A stretch of DNA of 64,000 nucleotides from JABWBD01 sp040768665 (GTDB taxonomy: Bacteria; Planctomycetota; Planctomycetia; Pirellulales; Thermoguttaceae). The notes beneath the pieces were generated by a model that saw nothing but the letters and a program-made list of their open reading frames with translations, ran no database searches and had not been told where the DNA came from. Shown here piece after piece: positions 9,148 to 17,838 of the stretch. The stretch's first letter is position 1; each line of letters starts with the position of its first letter. The stretch lies in NCBI GenBank assembly GCA_040768665.1, contig JAXGMN010000020.1:62001-126000 (forward strand), written 5' to 3'. A program made the position numbers and the translations under genes.

Positions 9148-10415
9148 AAAACATGCTCTCGCTCAATCTGTTCCAACGTGAAATTGCCCCCCATGCGAGG
9201 CGCGGTCGCGGTGCCCTGTCTCATCCGTTCGGGAAGAGCCTCGGCCTCCAGCACCTGGCAGGGCCAAAGGATGGTCGCCCGCTCGATCGCATTGCGAAGT
9301 TCGCGTACGTTTCCCGGCCAGGCGTGGCCAAGCAGAACATCCCTGGCAGCGGCGCTCAAGGTTGCCCTTGGTCGCCCCATGGTCCGGGCGAAAAACTCCA
9401 GGAATCCCTCGGCGAGCCGCAAGATGTCCTCGGGCCGATCGCGCAAGGGTGGCACCTCGATTTCGACGACGTTCAGCCGGTAGAGCAGATCTTGCCGAAA
9501 GCGCCCCGCGGCCACGTCGGCATCGAGATCCCGGTTCGTCGCGGCGACGATTCGCACGTCGGCGTAGCGCGTTCGTGTCTCTCCCAGGCGCTCGTATGCC
9601 TTGTCTTGCAGGAAACGCAGCAGTTTTCCCTGCAATTCGGGCGCGATCTCGGCGATCTCGTCCAGGAAAAGGGTGCCTCCTTGGGCGGCTTCCACCCTTC
9701 CTGCGTGATTGCGGACGGCGCCCATAAATGCACCTTGGACATGCCCGAACAGCTCGCTCGCCAGCAAGTCGCCGCTGAGCGTGGGACAGTTTACAACGAC
9801 GAACGGACGTTTGCCTCGCCGGCTCTTGGCATGAAGAAACCGTGCCAGGACTCCCTTGCCCGTCCCGTTCTCGCCCCGCAGGAGCACCGCCGTATCCGCT
9901 TCCGCAGCTCGATGCACCGTGTCGAGCGCAGCCTGCATCTTTGGAGACTGCGTCTGAAGGTCGACCTCAGGCACGGCGCTTCGCAGCTCCTCGTCCAGTT
10001 CGACAAGGCGCTGAAGCGTCTCGCGGCGTTCCGCCACCCGGGCCGCCACATGGCGGATTTGGTCGGGCGTAAAGGGTTTTGCGAGATAATCGACCGCGCC
10101 GGCTCGAATCGCCTCCACGGCGGTGTCTATGGCGGCATGGGCGGTCAGAATCACGATGCTCATCCCGGCTGCCTCCCCGAGCAGCCGGGGGATCAGATCC
10201 AATCCGCTCTCATTGCGCAGGCGGAGGTCCAGCAGGGCCAAGTCAAAGGGCATCTGCCGCGCCGCGGCAAGGGCCTCCTCGCCCGACCCGACCGCCGTCA
10301 CCGTGCAGCCGAACCCTTCCAGGCACATCGTCAGCGTGGTGCGAATGTTTCGCTCGTCATCGACGACCAGCGTACGGAGCGGGTAGCGGTTTGTCGTATC
10401 TTCCACCTTCGCCAA
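9045..10415 (-). CDS. NtrC-family sigma-54-dependent response regulator
   Basis: 456 residues: REC (14-130, Asp63 in LLDLRLR), AAA+ sigma-54 interaction domain (about 155-385) with Walker A GENGTGKG and Walker B TLFLDEI, and a Fis-type helix-turn-helix at the C-terminus (EEAAEVLGIDVSTLWRKRKKY). The sigma-54 contact loop reads GAFMGA instead of the usual GAFTGA; that threonine is important for contacting sigma-54, so this is a notable substitution. Start is TTG at 10413-10415 on the complement. It lies between two trkH genes, convergent with one and divergent from the other, so control of potassium uptake is a plausible job (inference). Confidence 0.9.
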   Translation of the reverse strand: MAKVEDTTNRYPLRTLVVDDERNIRTTLTMCLEGFGCTVTAVGSGEEALAAARQMPFDLALLDLRLRNESGLDLIPRLLGEAAGMSIVILTAHAAIDTAVEAIRAGAVDYLAKPFTPDQIRHVAARVAERRETLQRLVELDEELRSAVPEVDLQTQSPKMQAALDTVHRAAEADTAVLLRGENGTGKGVLARFLHAKSRRGKRPFVVVNCPTLSGDLLASELFGHVQGAFMGAVRNHAGRVEAAQGGTLFLDEIAEIAPELQGKLLRFLQDKAYERLGETRTRYADVRIVAATNRDLDADVAAGRFRQDLLYRLNVVEIEVPPLRDRPEDILRLAEGFLEFFARTMGRPRATLSAAARDVLLGHAWPGNVRELRNAIERATILWPCQVLEAEALPERMRQGTATAPRMGGNFTLEQIEREHVFQVLARTATQEEAAEVLGIDVSTLWRKRKKYESA

Positions 10416-10540
10416 CGGACGACGCCCCCGGGTAGAACCGATTGCATTCGACCGGCCTCAGCAGGCCGGCCCCACTGCCTTCATTCTACTGCATCCGGCG
10501 CCGCGGGTTAAGCGCCGACACAAGGACCTTTCGAGCCCTC

Positions 10541-11737
10541 ATGAAGTACGCATTGGTTTCCAAATTCCTCGGCATCATCTCATTGATGATCGCTGGCATG
10601 ATGCTCCTTAGCCTTCCTTGGGCGTGTCCGGCGCTGGGTGGCGTCGAGCTGGTCGAGTGGCACTCGGTCCTTGCTCTGCTCGCGTCTTCAGCGCTCTCCG
10701 GAATGGTTGGGGCATTGCTTCTCCACCTTGGGCGCCGCGCTTCCGGAACCCTCTTTCGGAAGGAAGCGTTTGCGGTCGTGGGGCTGAGTTGGTTGCTTGC
10801 CTCATCCCTTGGGATGCTTCCATTCCTGCTCTCAGGCACCGCCGTGGGGGCCGAGAGAGATGCAAGCGGCAACCTTGTGCGAACGTACCGAATGGGGCTC
10901 GTCGATGCGTGGTTCGAGTCCGCGTCAGGCTTTACGGGAACGGGGGCTACCGTGATCACCGATTTGGAGGATCCGGCACTAATGCCCCGTGCGGTGCTCT
11001 TCTGGCGGTCGGAAACGCATTTTCTCGGCGGGCTTGGGATCATGGTCCTCTTCGTGGCAATCCTGGGGCAAGGTTCCGCCGGAAGGGCTCTGATGCGCGC
11101 AGAGATGCCCGGGCCCTCCAAAGACGTGCACCACGCGCGGATGCAGCGCGCCGCTTGGACGTTTGCTGCAATTTACTTGGGCTTGAATGTCGTTTTGACA
11201 TCGCTCCTGGCGCTTGAAGGAATGACCCTCTACGACGCCCTGTGCCACTCGTTCGGTACGATCGCCACCGGCGGTTTCAGCACCTATAACAGCAGCGTTG
11301 CGTTCTTCAACAGCCCGACAATCGAAATGACGATTACGGCGTTCATGGCCCTCTCTTGCGTCAACTTCGTGCTCCTTTACTTCGTTCTGATTCGCCAGCC
11401 GGGAAAGCTCTTCCGTGATGTGGAATTTCGCACCTATATGGCAATTCTGATCGCGGCGTCGGCGATGGCGATTGGCTTCGGTCTGTACTACGGCGACTTC
11501 GACAGCCTTGCCGATGCCGTTCGGTACGGCCTGTTCCAGGTGACCTCGATTGCCAGCGGCGTTGCGGCCACAATCAACGGGGTGGGACCGGGCTTAGGAA
11601 CGATCGGCGCCACGCGAAACTATGCCCACTTCCAGCCGGCCAGCAAAGCGATCCTCAGTATCCTGATGCTTCTCGGCCGGCTGGAGATTCTGCCGGTCCT
11701 GGTTCTTGTGATGCCCCAATTCTGGCGAGTGAGGTGA
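10541..11737 (+). CDS. trkH: Second TrkH-family cation transporter
   Basis: 398-residue TrkH-type protein with eight or more hydrophobic segments. Pore-like motifs are ESASGFTGTGATVITD (about 127) and FGTIATGGFSTYNSS (about 240); the third (VTSIASGVAAT) and fourth (GLGTIGATRNYAHF) are less canonical than in the trkH at 7495. ATG at 10541 is used because the upstream in-frame ATG at 10442 would add a non-membrane leader absent from the family. It is divergent from the NtrC-type regulator, with roughly 125 bp between starts. K+ versus Na+ selectivity cannot be read from the sequence. Confidence 0.88.
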   Translation: MKYALVSKFLGIISLMIAGMMLLSLPWACPALGGVELVEWHSVLALLASSALSGMVGALLLHLGRRASGTLFRKEAFAVVGLSWLLASSLGMLPFLLSGTAVGAERDASGNLVRTYRMGLVDAWFESASGFTGTGATVITDLEDPALMPRAVLFWRSETHFLGGLGIMVLFVAILGQGSAGRALMRAEMPGPSKDVHHARMQRAAWTFAAIYLGLNVVLTSLLALEGMTLYDALCHSFGTIATGGFSTYNSSVAFFNSPTIEMTITAFMALSCVNFVLLYFVLIRQPGKLFRDVEFRTYMAILIAASAMAIGFGLYYGDFDSLADAVRYGLFQVTSIASGVAATINGVGPGLGTIGATRNYAHFQPASKAILSILMLLGRLEILPVLVLVMPQFWRVR

Positions 11738-11949
11738 CGTATGGGATCGGGCAACGTGGGGGCGCAGCATGATGGACGCGGTCACGACGACTCGCGCGTT
11801 GTATGAGGGGGCGACAGACAGAATGAGGACCAAGAAATGATTTTCAATATCGTCTTGGCCGGTTCCTGCCGAGGACATTATCTGGTCTGCCGTGCAGGCG
11901 ACTCAGCCCGATACTTCTGCTACCATGGTGATTCGGAGGATCACAAACG

Positions 11950-12942
11950 ATGCTCGATTCTGCTGCTGGCTCCCAAGAACGTCTGCTGCTGGTAGACACC
12001 GATATCGGTTCGGATATTGATGACGCCCTGGCACTGCTTGTGCTGATGCACTCGCCGGAGGCACGCGTGCTGGGCGTGTCGACGGTTTACGGCAATACCG
12101 CGCTGAGGGCCATGATCGCACGGCGGCTGCTGGGGCTGGGGGGGATCGACTGGCCGGTGTATGGGGGCGTGGGCGCTGCGATGGCGTCGCCGATGCCTCT
12201 CTGGGAAACGGGGCTGGAGGGGTGTCCGTTGTTGAGCGATGCGGAGCGAGAAGCTTGTTGTCGGGACCGCACAAGAGACGGCGACGGGCTGGGGGAGATC
12301 GCGGCCCGGATCCTGGAGGCTGAAACGCCCGTGGGGATCGTCGCGATCGGGGCGCTCACCAACCTTGCGGCGATGCTCTCGTTCTGCCCGCAGATTGCCG
12401 GCCGGATCGAGCGGGTGACGTTTATGGGCGGGGGAGTGACCTATCCGGATTCCGTGGGCGAATTGCGGCAGGGGGATGCTTGCTATGCCGATCCGTCGCA
12501 CAATATCCGCTGCGATGTCGAGGCCGCCCGGCGGGTTCTTGCTTCCGGTCTGCCGGTGTTCCTGGTGACCAACGATGTCACAACGCAACTGTGGTGGGAG
12601 GGCGATGCGGTCCAGAAGCTGCTTGCCACAGAGCATCCGGCTGAGACGAAGGCGGTGGCGGCGCTGTTGCGGACGTGGCTCGCCTACCGCTCACGGCTTT
12701 TCGGCCGACCGATCCACGGCACCTGCGTACACGATCCGCTCACGGTGGCCGAGGCGCTCTCGCCGGGCCGTTTTGTGCACTACGTCCACGGAGAACTGAC
12801 GGTGTTCGAGAACGGGTCGACAAGCTTCCGCATCGACGATCGCGGGCCACACCGAGCCGCCGTGAAGGTGGACCGGGAGGGTTTCCTGGACTGGATGGCC
12901 AGCCGGCTCCTGCCGGCATCGGGTGGATCGCCCGCTGAATGA
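11950..12942 (+). CDS. Inosine-uridine-type nucleoside hydrolase
   Basis: 330-residue nucleoside N-ribohydrolase. The N-terminal metal-binding cluster is LLLVDTDIGSDIDDALALL, followed by VSTVYGN, the GALTNLA segment, FMGGGV, and the histidine-containing HGTCVHDPLTVA near residue 255. These place it in the IU-nucleoside hydrolase superfamily, which cleaves ribonucleosides to base and ribose using Ca2+. No signal peptide is seen, so it should be cytoplasmic. A second, exported-looking paralogue begins at 63443. It stands alone between trkH and repeat-rich spacer. Confidence 0.92.
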   Translation: MLDSAAGSQERLLLVDTDIGSDIDDALALLVLMHSPEARVLGVSTVYGNTALRAMIARRLLGLGGIDWPVYGGVGAAMASPMPLWETGLEGCPLLSDAEREACCRDRTRDGDGLGEIAARILEAETPVGIVAIGALTNLAAMLSFCPQIAGRIERVTFMGGGVTYPDSVGELRQGDACYADPSHNIRCDVEAARRVLASGLPVFLVTNDVTTQLWWEGDAVQKLLATEHPAETKAVAALLRTWLAYRSRLFGRPIHGTCVHDPLTVAEALSPGRFVHYVHGELTVFENGSTSFRIDDRGPHRAAVKVDREGFLDWMASRLLPASGGSPAE

Positions 12943-13309
12943 TCTTCACGATGCGCCGGCCGGCGGGCTTGCGGTCATCGATTTCACGGGCGATGCTCGG
13001 GGGAGCGTTGTGAAGCGGGTCTTTCCCGGAGGCCGGTGGTGGCGTTTTTTGAAGAGATAAAGGATGAGAGTCGAAGGAGGCGGGAAGAAGGGGGAAAGGT
13101 GGAAGAACAAAAAGAAGGAAAGAAAAAAGAAAGCGGTGACAAGTCACGCGCACTCCAAAGATGAGCCGTCCAGGAACTCGTTGACAATCTGGTATTCACC
13201 CCCGCCACTCCCGGCCACTCTCTTCCGCCGAACAGCGCTTGGGCGACCGGACGATTCTATGACCGCCGGCTGTGGTTTGGCACACCCCGCTTTCGTCCGT
13301 GAACGATTC

Positions 13310-13392
13310 GCAAGAACCGTTGGGGACTGGCTCTGCGACCGGTGGTAGATTGACTTGACGACAGGCACAAGATGTTGCGGTGCCTGTCCCCT
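13310..13392. repeat. REP-like palindromic element E3
   Basis: Left arm contains TTGGGGACTGGCTC (about 13320-13333), right arm GTGCCTGTCCCC (about 13380-13391). It shares the GGGACTGGCTC / GTGCCTGTCCCC ends with the elements at 14813 and 41729 but has a different centre. Confidence 0.6.
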
Positions 13393-13473
13393 TTTTTAAC
13401 GCCTCCCCTTCCAAAGGTACCGTGTGGTCCGGGAAACCAGGAAATTGGAAAAACCGGTGCCGTGTCCGCCAAC

Positions 13474-13596
13474 GTAACCGTTCACGGGGCGGAGGAGAGG
13501 GGGACAGGTCCATGTTTTCGGCCAACGTCTTTGTCGCCAAAATGCGCGCAATGGCCGAAAAATGGACCAGTCCCCGACCACCCCGTGAACGGTTAC
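13474..13596. repeat. REP-like palindromic element E2
   Basis: 123-bp element bounded by a perfect 16-bp inverted repeat: GTAACCGTTCACGGGG at 13474-13489 and its reverse complement at 13581-13596. Inside are GGGGACAGGTCCAT and ATGGACCAGTCCCC with a GTTTTCGGCC/GGCCGAAAA inner stem. It matches the element at 3821-3938. Confidence 0.78.
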
Positions 13597-13617
13597 CCGC
13601 CAACGCTCGTCGGCCCG

Positions 13618-14754
13618 CTACAGCACTTCCGCCATGGCGTCGAGGAGTTGGCGGATCATTGCGTCGGTGTGATTGGCGAAAACGGCAAGGCGAAGTGCGC
13701 CGTCGGGGCCGAGGCCGGAGTAGGCAGCCATGTACGGTACAAGGATGTCCCGTTGCAACAGTTCGCGGTGGACCCGCCGCATGTCGTCCGCCGAGCCGAA
13801 GCGGAGACAGATGATCGGAACCGGTGAGTCGTCGACCGTAAGACCGAGCCGTCGGAGCCCCGACTTCATCTGCCGGACGTTCTCCCGCAGCCGGAGACGA
13901 ATCGATGGGTTTGCCTCGAGGATTTCCAGGGCACGGGCGGTGGCGGCGGCGGCCGGGATCGGCGGCGCGCTCGCCCCGGCGTAGTAGGGCTTGCGCTTGA
14001 GTTCGGCAACGAATCGCTCCGCCCCGACAACCAGGCCTCCATAGCCGCCCAACGCTTTGCTGCACGTCGCGTAGACGAACAACGCCGGACAGCCCGCGCC
14101 CTCGGCGGGCGCGAAGCAGACGTTGATCCCCTCGGAAAGATCGTGATGTTCGCAGGTTCCGCGTCCCAGCCGGCCCAGCACGCCGACGCCGTGGGCGTCG
14201 TCGACCATCAGCGCGGAGCCCGGAAAATCTCGCAGAACACGGCAATACCCGGCAAGCGGGGCGATATCTCCTAAGGCCGAGAAGACTCCGTCGGTCAAGA
14301 CGAGCGGGCGCTGCCGGGCCTTGAGTGTATTGGACAGCGCGAGCTTTAGCGAGTCGGCATCGCCGTGCGCGAAGGTAAACAGCGGCAGTCCGCTCAGCCG
14401 GGCGGCCTCGAAAACGCAGTAGTGGGAGAGTTCGTCGGCAAAGACGGCGTCGAACACATCATCGGCGGCTGTCAGGAGGATTTGGCCGCCCGCGTAACCT
14501 GAGGCGAAGTAGTAGGCGGAATCGGTATCGAAGAACGTGGCAAGCCGTCGCTCCACTTCAAGGGTCGGCGGCGTGTCGCCGTAGCCGGTCCGCGAGGTGG
14601 CGCTGCCGATTCCATAGCGCGACGTGGCTTCGCACGCGGCTCGAATCACTTCCTCGTTCGCCTGGAGCCCCAAGTAGGCAGTCCCGCCGAAGTAGAGATA
14701 TTCCCGGTCGTCGATGACCGTTTTCGGCCCGGGAGGGCTTTCCATCACCGGCAT
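13618..14754 (-). CDS. BioF-like PLP-dependent alpha-oxoamine synthase
   Basis: 378 residues from the ATG at 14754 (a 16-codon longer reading starts at 14802). It has the fold-type I pattern of 8-amino-7-oxononanoate synthase/2-amino-3-ketobutyrate CoA ligase: YLGL near the start, GYGDTPPTLEVE, DELSHYCVFEAARLSG, VLTDGVFSALGDIAPL, the PLP-binding Asp-x-x-His in MVDDAHGVGVLG, and the Schiff-base lysine in TCSKALGGYGG. It should condense an amino acid with an acyl-CoA or related thioester. It is not beside other biotin genes, so biotin synthesis is not certain; roles in other aminoketone or lipid pathways are possible. Confidence 0.85.
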   Translation of the reverse strand: MPVMESPPGPKTVIDDREYLYFGGTAYLGLQANEEVIRAACEATSRYGIGSATSRTGYGDTPPTLEVERRLATFFDTDSAYYFASGYAGGQILLTAADDVFDAVFADELSHYCVFEAARLSGLPLFTFAHGDADSLKLALSNTLKARQRPLVLTDGVFSALGDIAPLAGYCRVLRDFPGSALMVDDAHGVGVLGRLGRGTCEHHDLSEGINVCFAPAEGAGCPALFVYATCSKALGGYGGLVVGAERFVAELKRKPYYAGASAPPIPAAAATARALEILEANPSIRLRLRENVRQMKSGLRRLGLTVDDSPVPIICLRFGSADDMRRVHRELLQRDILVPYMAAYSGLGPDGALRLAVFANHTDAMIRQLLDAMAEVL

Positions 14755-14812
14755 GTCTCGATTTCCTTCTGCGGGAAAACAGTGTGGCCCATAGCCGGGC
14801 AACCGGATTTCG

Positions 14813-14912
14813 AGCCGATCCCAAAACCATTGGGGACTGGCTCATTTTGCGGAGTCTTCGGAGCAAAATGTGCCTGTCCCCTTCTTCTGACGAGCGTTTG
14901 GGATAGGCTCTT
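14813..14912. repeat. REP-like palindromic element E4
   Basis: About 100-bp palindrome with outer arms ATCCCAAAACC / GTTTGGGAT and inner arms GGGGACTGGCTCATTTTGC / GCAAAATGTGCCTGTCCCC around a GGAGTCTTC centre. It is an inverted near-copy of the element at 41729-41829, 27 kb away. It lies between the stop of the LamG gene and the start of the BioF-like gene and could also act as a hairpin at the transcript end. Confidence 0.75.
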
Positions 14913-17694
14913 ATTCCGCGTGCGGGGATCGTTCAATGGATTGTACTCGCTTGCGGAGTTCGTCGGCCGGGAGTGCGCGGTCGTAGACCCGCACCTCGTC
15001 GATTGCACCGGTGAAGTGGGCCGGGTGCTCGGTGGCGTAGCTGCCCAGCGCGAGCGGGTAGCTGGATGCCGGGACCGGCCCCGGACGTTCCAGTGAGCCG
15101 CACGGCTCGCCATCGAGATAGATCGTCATGGTGCGGCCGTCGAAGACCCCGACAACATGGACCCACCGGCCCAGCGGAAGCGGCCGATCCGCAACGAGAT
15201 GATGGCTCCACCGCGAGAGCGGCACCGCCCAGCATACGTGACCGTTGCGAAAGCCGAGACGGAATCCCGACGCGCCGTCGCCATAGATGCTGTTGATGAA
15301 CCATTTGTCGCTTTGCCCGGGCACATCCGTCCTGATCCAGCACTCCACGCTCACAGCCGACAATGGCTGATCCAGTGCACCGGCCGGCACCAGGGCACAG
15401 CCGCCGCGGCACTCGAGCGCGCGGCCCTTGAGGCCCTCGATCCGGCGCGCTCCCTCGATCCGGGCGCCGCGGCCGTGGCCGCTGTAGTCGAATGTGACCG
15501 CGGAGTCCTCCTGCTCGTCGAAACTCCACCATCCGATCAAGCCGGGCTCGTCGCCGCCGGGAGCCGTGATCCGCTTGGCGCACTGCCGCTGGACCTCGAC
15601 AAAGGCGGTGAAATGCTTCTCGTAGGGCCCCAGCCCGACGTCTTCGGGAACTGCGTCCAAGTGGCGCTCCGGCGCATCGGTAAAGGCGGCCCGGACCGCG
15701 TCGAGATAGCCGAAACCGTACTGGCGATGCGGTGCAATGTAGTGGCCTTCGCCGTACTCGTTCCAGTTGTCCAACAGCACGAGGCGACGGCCGAGGCTGT
15801 CTTCGGGCAGTCGGGCAGCGGCCGTTCGGGCCTTCTTGCAGAGTCGCTGAAAATCGACCGGCGGCAGACGCCAGATGCTGTGACTCGGGTGCCAGGGCGT
15901 TGAGTCCCAGCCCATGGAAACTGTCAGAAGGTAAGGAAGCACGTCGAGTTCCCGCCAGCGTTCCCAAGCCTTCTCCTGGGCTGCGATCGCCTCGCCGGGC
16001 GACGGATTGCCCGCCACGGGCCAACAGTAGGCGAAGCTGTGATCGAGCCCTTCCGCACGCATCAGCTCCAGCGGCTCAGGGCGATTGCCTCGGTACTCGC
16101 CGAGGATCCAGAGACCGTCGAACCCCGCGCGGCGGCAGGCGGCCCGGGCTTTGTCCAGCGCCGCGCGAACGTTCTCGACACTGCCGAGATCGCCGACAAG
16201 ATACTCCGGGCGATAGACGAACAGGAGCGGCTTGTTGTCGATCTTGAGATAGGAAGGATGCTTGAAATAGTTGTCGATCCAGAACGGCAAGAGGTTGTCT
16301 AGAAAGTCGGACTCCGATGCCACTCCGGCGCTGCCGCGGCTCTGGTTCTCCCACATGATGCAGAACTTGAAGCGATCGCCGAAACGGGAGCGGAACAGGC
16401 CGTCGTGGATCGCATGTTCCAGACGCATCTCGACGCCATGGCCCTGGTTGTGGCGATACCAGCAATAGACGAAGTACGAGATGCCATGTTCCAACGCCCA
16501 CTTGATCTCCCAGTCGGTGACCTCCGGGTCGTCTTCGTCGTACCAGCCAAGGAGCGGCTTACGCTCCGGGTAGGGCACAATTCGCTCCCAGCCGCTGGAT
16601 CGCGAGCCTTGTTTCCACAGAGGACAGTAGTGGGCCCCGACCAGGACGTCGCCCGTCACGGGCTGCGGCTCCGGGACGTAGTCGGCGGCAGGCAGGCGGA
16701 CCGGCGGCGTGAAATCCAACGGCACGGTCGTCGATACGGCGTCCGCCGCGTCCGCGGCAACGTGCACGGTAAACGGAACCGATCCCGGCTCGCCGCAGAC
16801 CACTTGCCAGTCGAGTTGGGCGGTCTCGCCGTAGCTGAGCTCGCCGATCTTGCTTTGGGCATCGCCCTGGATGGTCACGGCGGCAGGCACATCGAGGCAC
16901 ACGACAAGATTCTTCGCCGGACCGCCTACGTTGCGGACCATGCCGACGACGCGGCAGGGTCGCTCCGCGCGGCCGATTACCGTATCGAACAGGAGTGACT
17001 CGATTCGAAGTTTAGGGGGCAAGTCCGCGAAGATTTCCTCTTCGGAGAGCGGGCCATCATAGATCCGCACTTCGTCGATTTCGCCTTTCCAGCCAACCGG
17101 CGCCCAGACCTGCGGCAAACCGATCCGGAGCGGTTGGGTGGAGGGCTTCAGTTCGCCCGTCCGCTGGACCTTGTGCAGTTCGCCGTCGATCCACAGCCTG
17201 GCTTGGGAGCCATCCCACGAGGCGGCGACAAAGTGCCAGGCACCGGGCTTGAGCACGCCGCCTCGGACGCGAGGCTCCAGTTGGCCGCCCGCGTTGACAA
17301 AGAACGAAAGCTGATTGCCTTCGCCGGGCGGGTCGAGCCGGAGCATAAAGGATTCCTGCTGGCTAATGAGCCCGCGATTCTCGGAACCCTCGGCGGGTTT
17401 CACCCAGCAAGAGACCGCCAGGCCGCCCCTCGGCGGAAACGCGACCCGGAGCGGAACCTCGATGCCGCCGCGGCCGTCGACGCGGATGGCGCCGCCGGTT
17501 CGGCCGGGGACAGTTGCGGCTGCGACTACATTCGCATCGAGTTGGTTGCCCGATGAATCGCGGCCGATCGCGGCAGGATCGTCAAAGGAGTAGGAAGCAA
17601 CGACTCCGGCATCGGCGGCTGTGGAAAAAAGACTGGCGAGGGTCAGAATGCCGATCGAAATGGGCATTCGAGCAGAGAGGCGTGGATCGTTCAT
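14911..17694 (-). CDS. Secreted LamG - GH99-like (WbsX-type) - LamG protein
   Basis: 927 residues from the ATG at 17694 (MNDPRLSARMPISIGILTL), which begins a signal peptide ending near STAADA; the open frame extends to 17808 but that part overlaps a REP-like element. Residues about 30-215 are a LamG/concanavalin-like fold (VASYSFDD, YDGPLSEEEI). About 330-690 is a glycoside-hydrolase-99-like/WbsX region (VGAHYCPLWKQGS, GWYDEDDPEVTDWEIKWALEHGISYFVYCWY, LVLLDNWNEYGEGHYIAP). About 740-910 is a second LamG domain. This fits an exported polysaccharide-degrading enzyme; GH99 members are endo-alpha-mannosidases or mannanases, but substrate cannot be inferred here. The gene lies between two REP-like elements. 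Confidence 0.85.
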   Translation of the reverse strand: MNDPRLSARMPISIGILTLASLFSTAADAGVVASYSFDDPAAIGRDSSGNQLDANVVAAATVPGRTGGAIRVDGRGGIEVPLRVAFPPRGGLAVSCWVKPAEGSENRGLISQQESFMLRLDPPGEGNQLSFFVNAGGQLEPRVRGGVLKPGAWHFVAASWDGSQARLWIDGELHKVQRTGELKPSTQPLRIGLPQVWAPVGWKGEIDEVRIYDGPLSEEEIFADLPPKLRIESLLFDTVIGRAERPCRVVGMVRNVGGPAKNLVVCLDVPAAVTIQGDAQSKIGELSYGETAQLDWQVVCGEPGSVPFTVHVAADAADAVSTTVPLDFTPPVRLPAADYVPEPQPVTGDVLVGAHYCPLWKQGSRSSGWERIVPYPERKPLLGWYDEDDPEVTDWEIKWALEHGISYFVYCWYRHNQGHGVEMRLEHAIHDGLFRSRFGDRFKFCIMWENQSRGSAGVASESDFLDNLLPFWIDNYFKHPSYLKIDNKPLLFVYRPEYLVGDLGSVENVRAALDKARAACRRAGFDGLWILGEYRGNRPEPLELMRAEGLDHSFAYCWPVAGNPSPGEAIAAQEKAWERWRELDVLPYLLTVSMGWDSTPWHPSHSIWRLPPVDFQRLCKKARTAAARLPEDSLGRRLVLLDNWNEYGEGHYIAPHRQYGFGYLDAVRAAFTDAPERHLDAVPEDVGLGPYEKHFTAFVEVQRQCAKRITAPGGDEPGLIGWWSFDEQEDSAVTFDYSGHGRGARIEGARRIEGLKGRALECRGGCALVPAGALDQPLSAVSVECWIRTDVPGQSDKWFINSIYGDGASGFRLGFRNGHVCWAVPLSRWSHHLVADRPLPLGRWVHVVGVFDGRTMTIYLDGEPCGSLERPGPVPASSYPLALGSYATEHPAHFTGAIDEVRVYDRALPADELRKRVQSIERSPHAE

Positions 17695-17762
17695 GGGGTT
17701 CGAGACGCAAAGGTGGTCCGGAGGTGGGTTGCTGGCGGGATTGCCTGAGGGCGCCAACAGAA

Positions 17763-17838
17763 CAGGGACTGGCTCCGAGCCGAACATTCGGCAAAACGCG
17801 GCGAGCATGCGCCCTCGCGAGGTGCCAGCCCCGTTTTG
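17763..17838. repeat. REP-like palindromic element E6
   Basis: GGGACTGGCTCCGAGC at the left and GAGGTGCCAGCCCC at the right, with a GCGAGCATGCGCCCTCGC centre. It lies between the LamG gene start and the stop of the YeeE-rhodanese gene and is the most diverged member of the family here. Confidence 0.5.

Larger units (their letters stand above)
12943..13617. other. Repeat-rich intergenic spacer
   Basis: No convincing gene in 675 bp. Contents are a purine-rich stretch at about 13060-13135 and two REP-like palindromes (13310-13392 and 13474-13596), listed separately. Short open frames here are built from repeat sequence. Confidence 0.6.

Noticed and set aside
13060..13140. Purine-rich tract as a small coding gene or RNA
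   Set aside because: Open frames here give Lys/Glu/Arg low-complexity peptides; no start signal or structure supports a gene.
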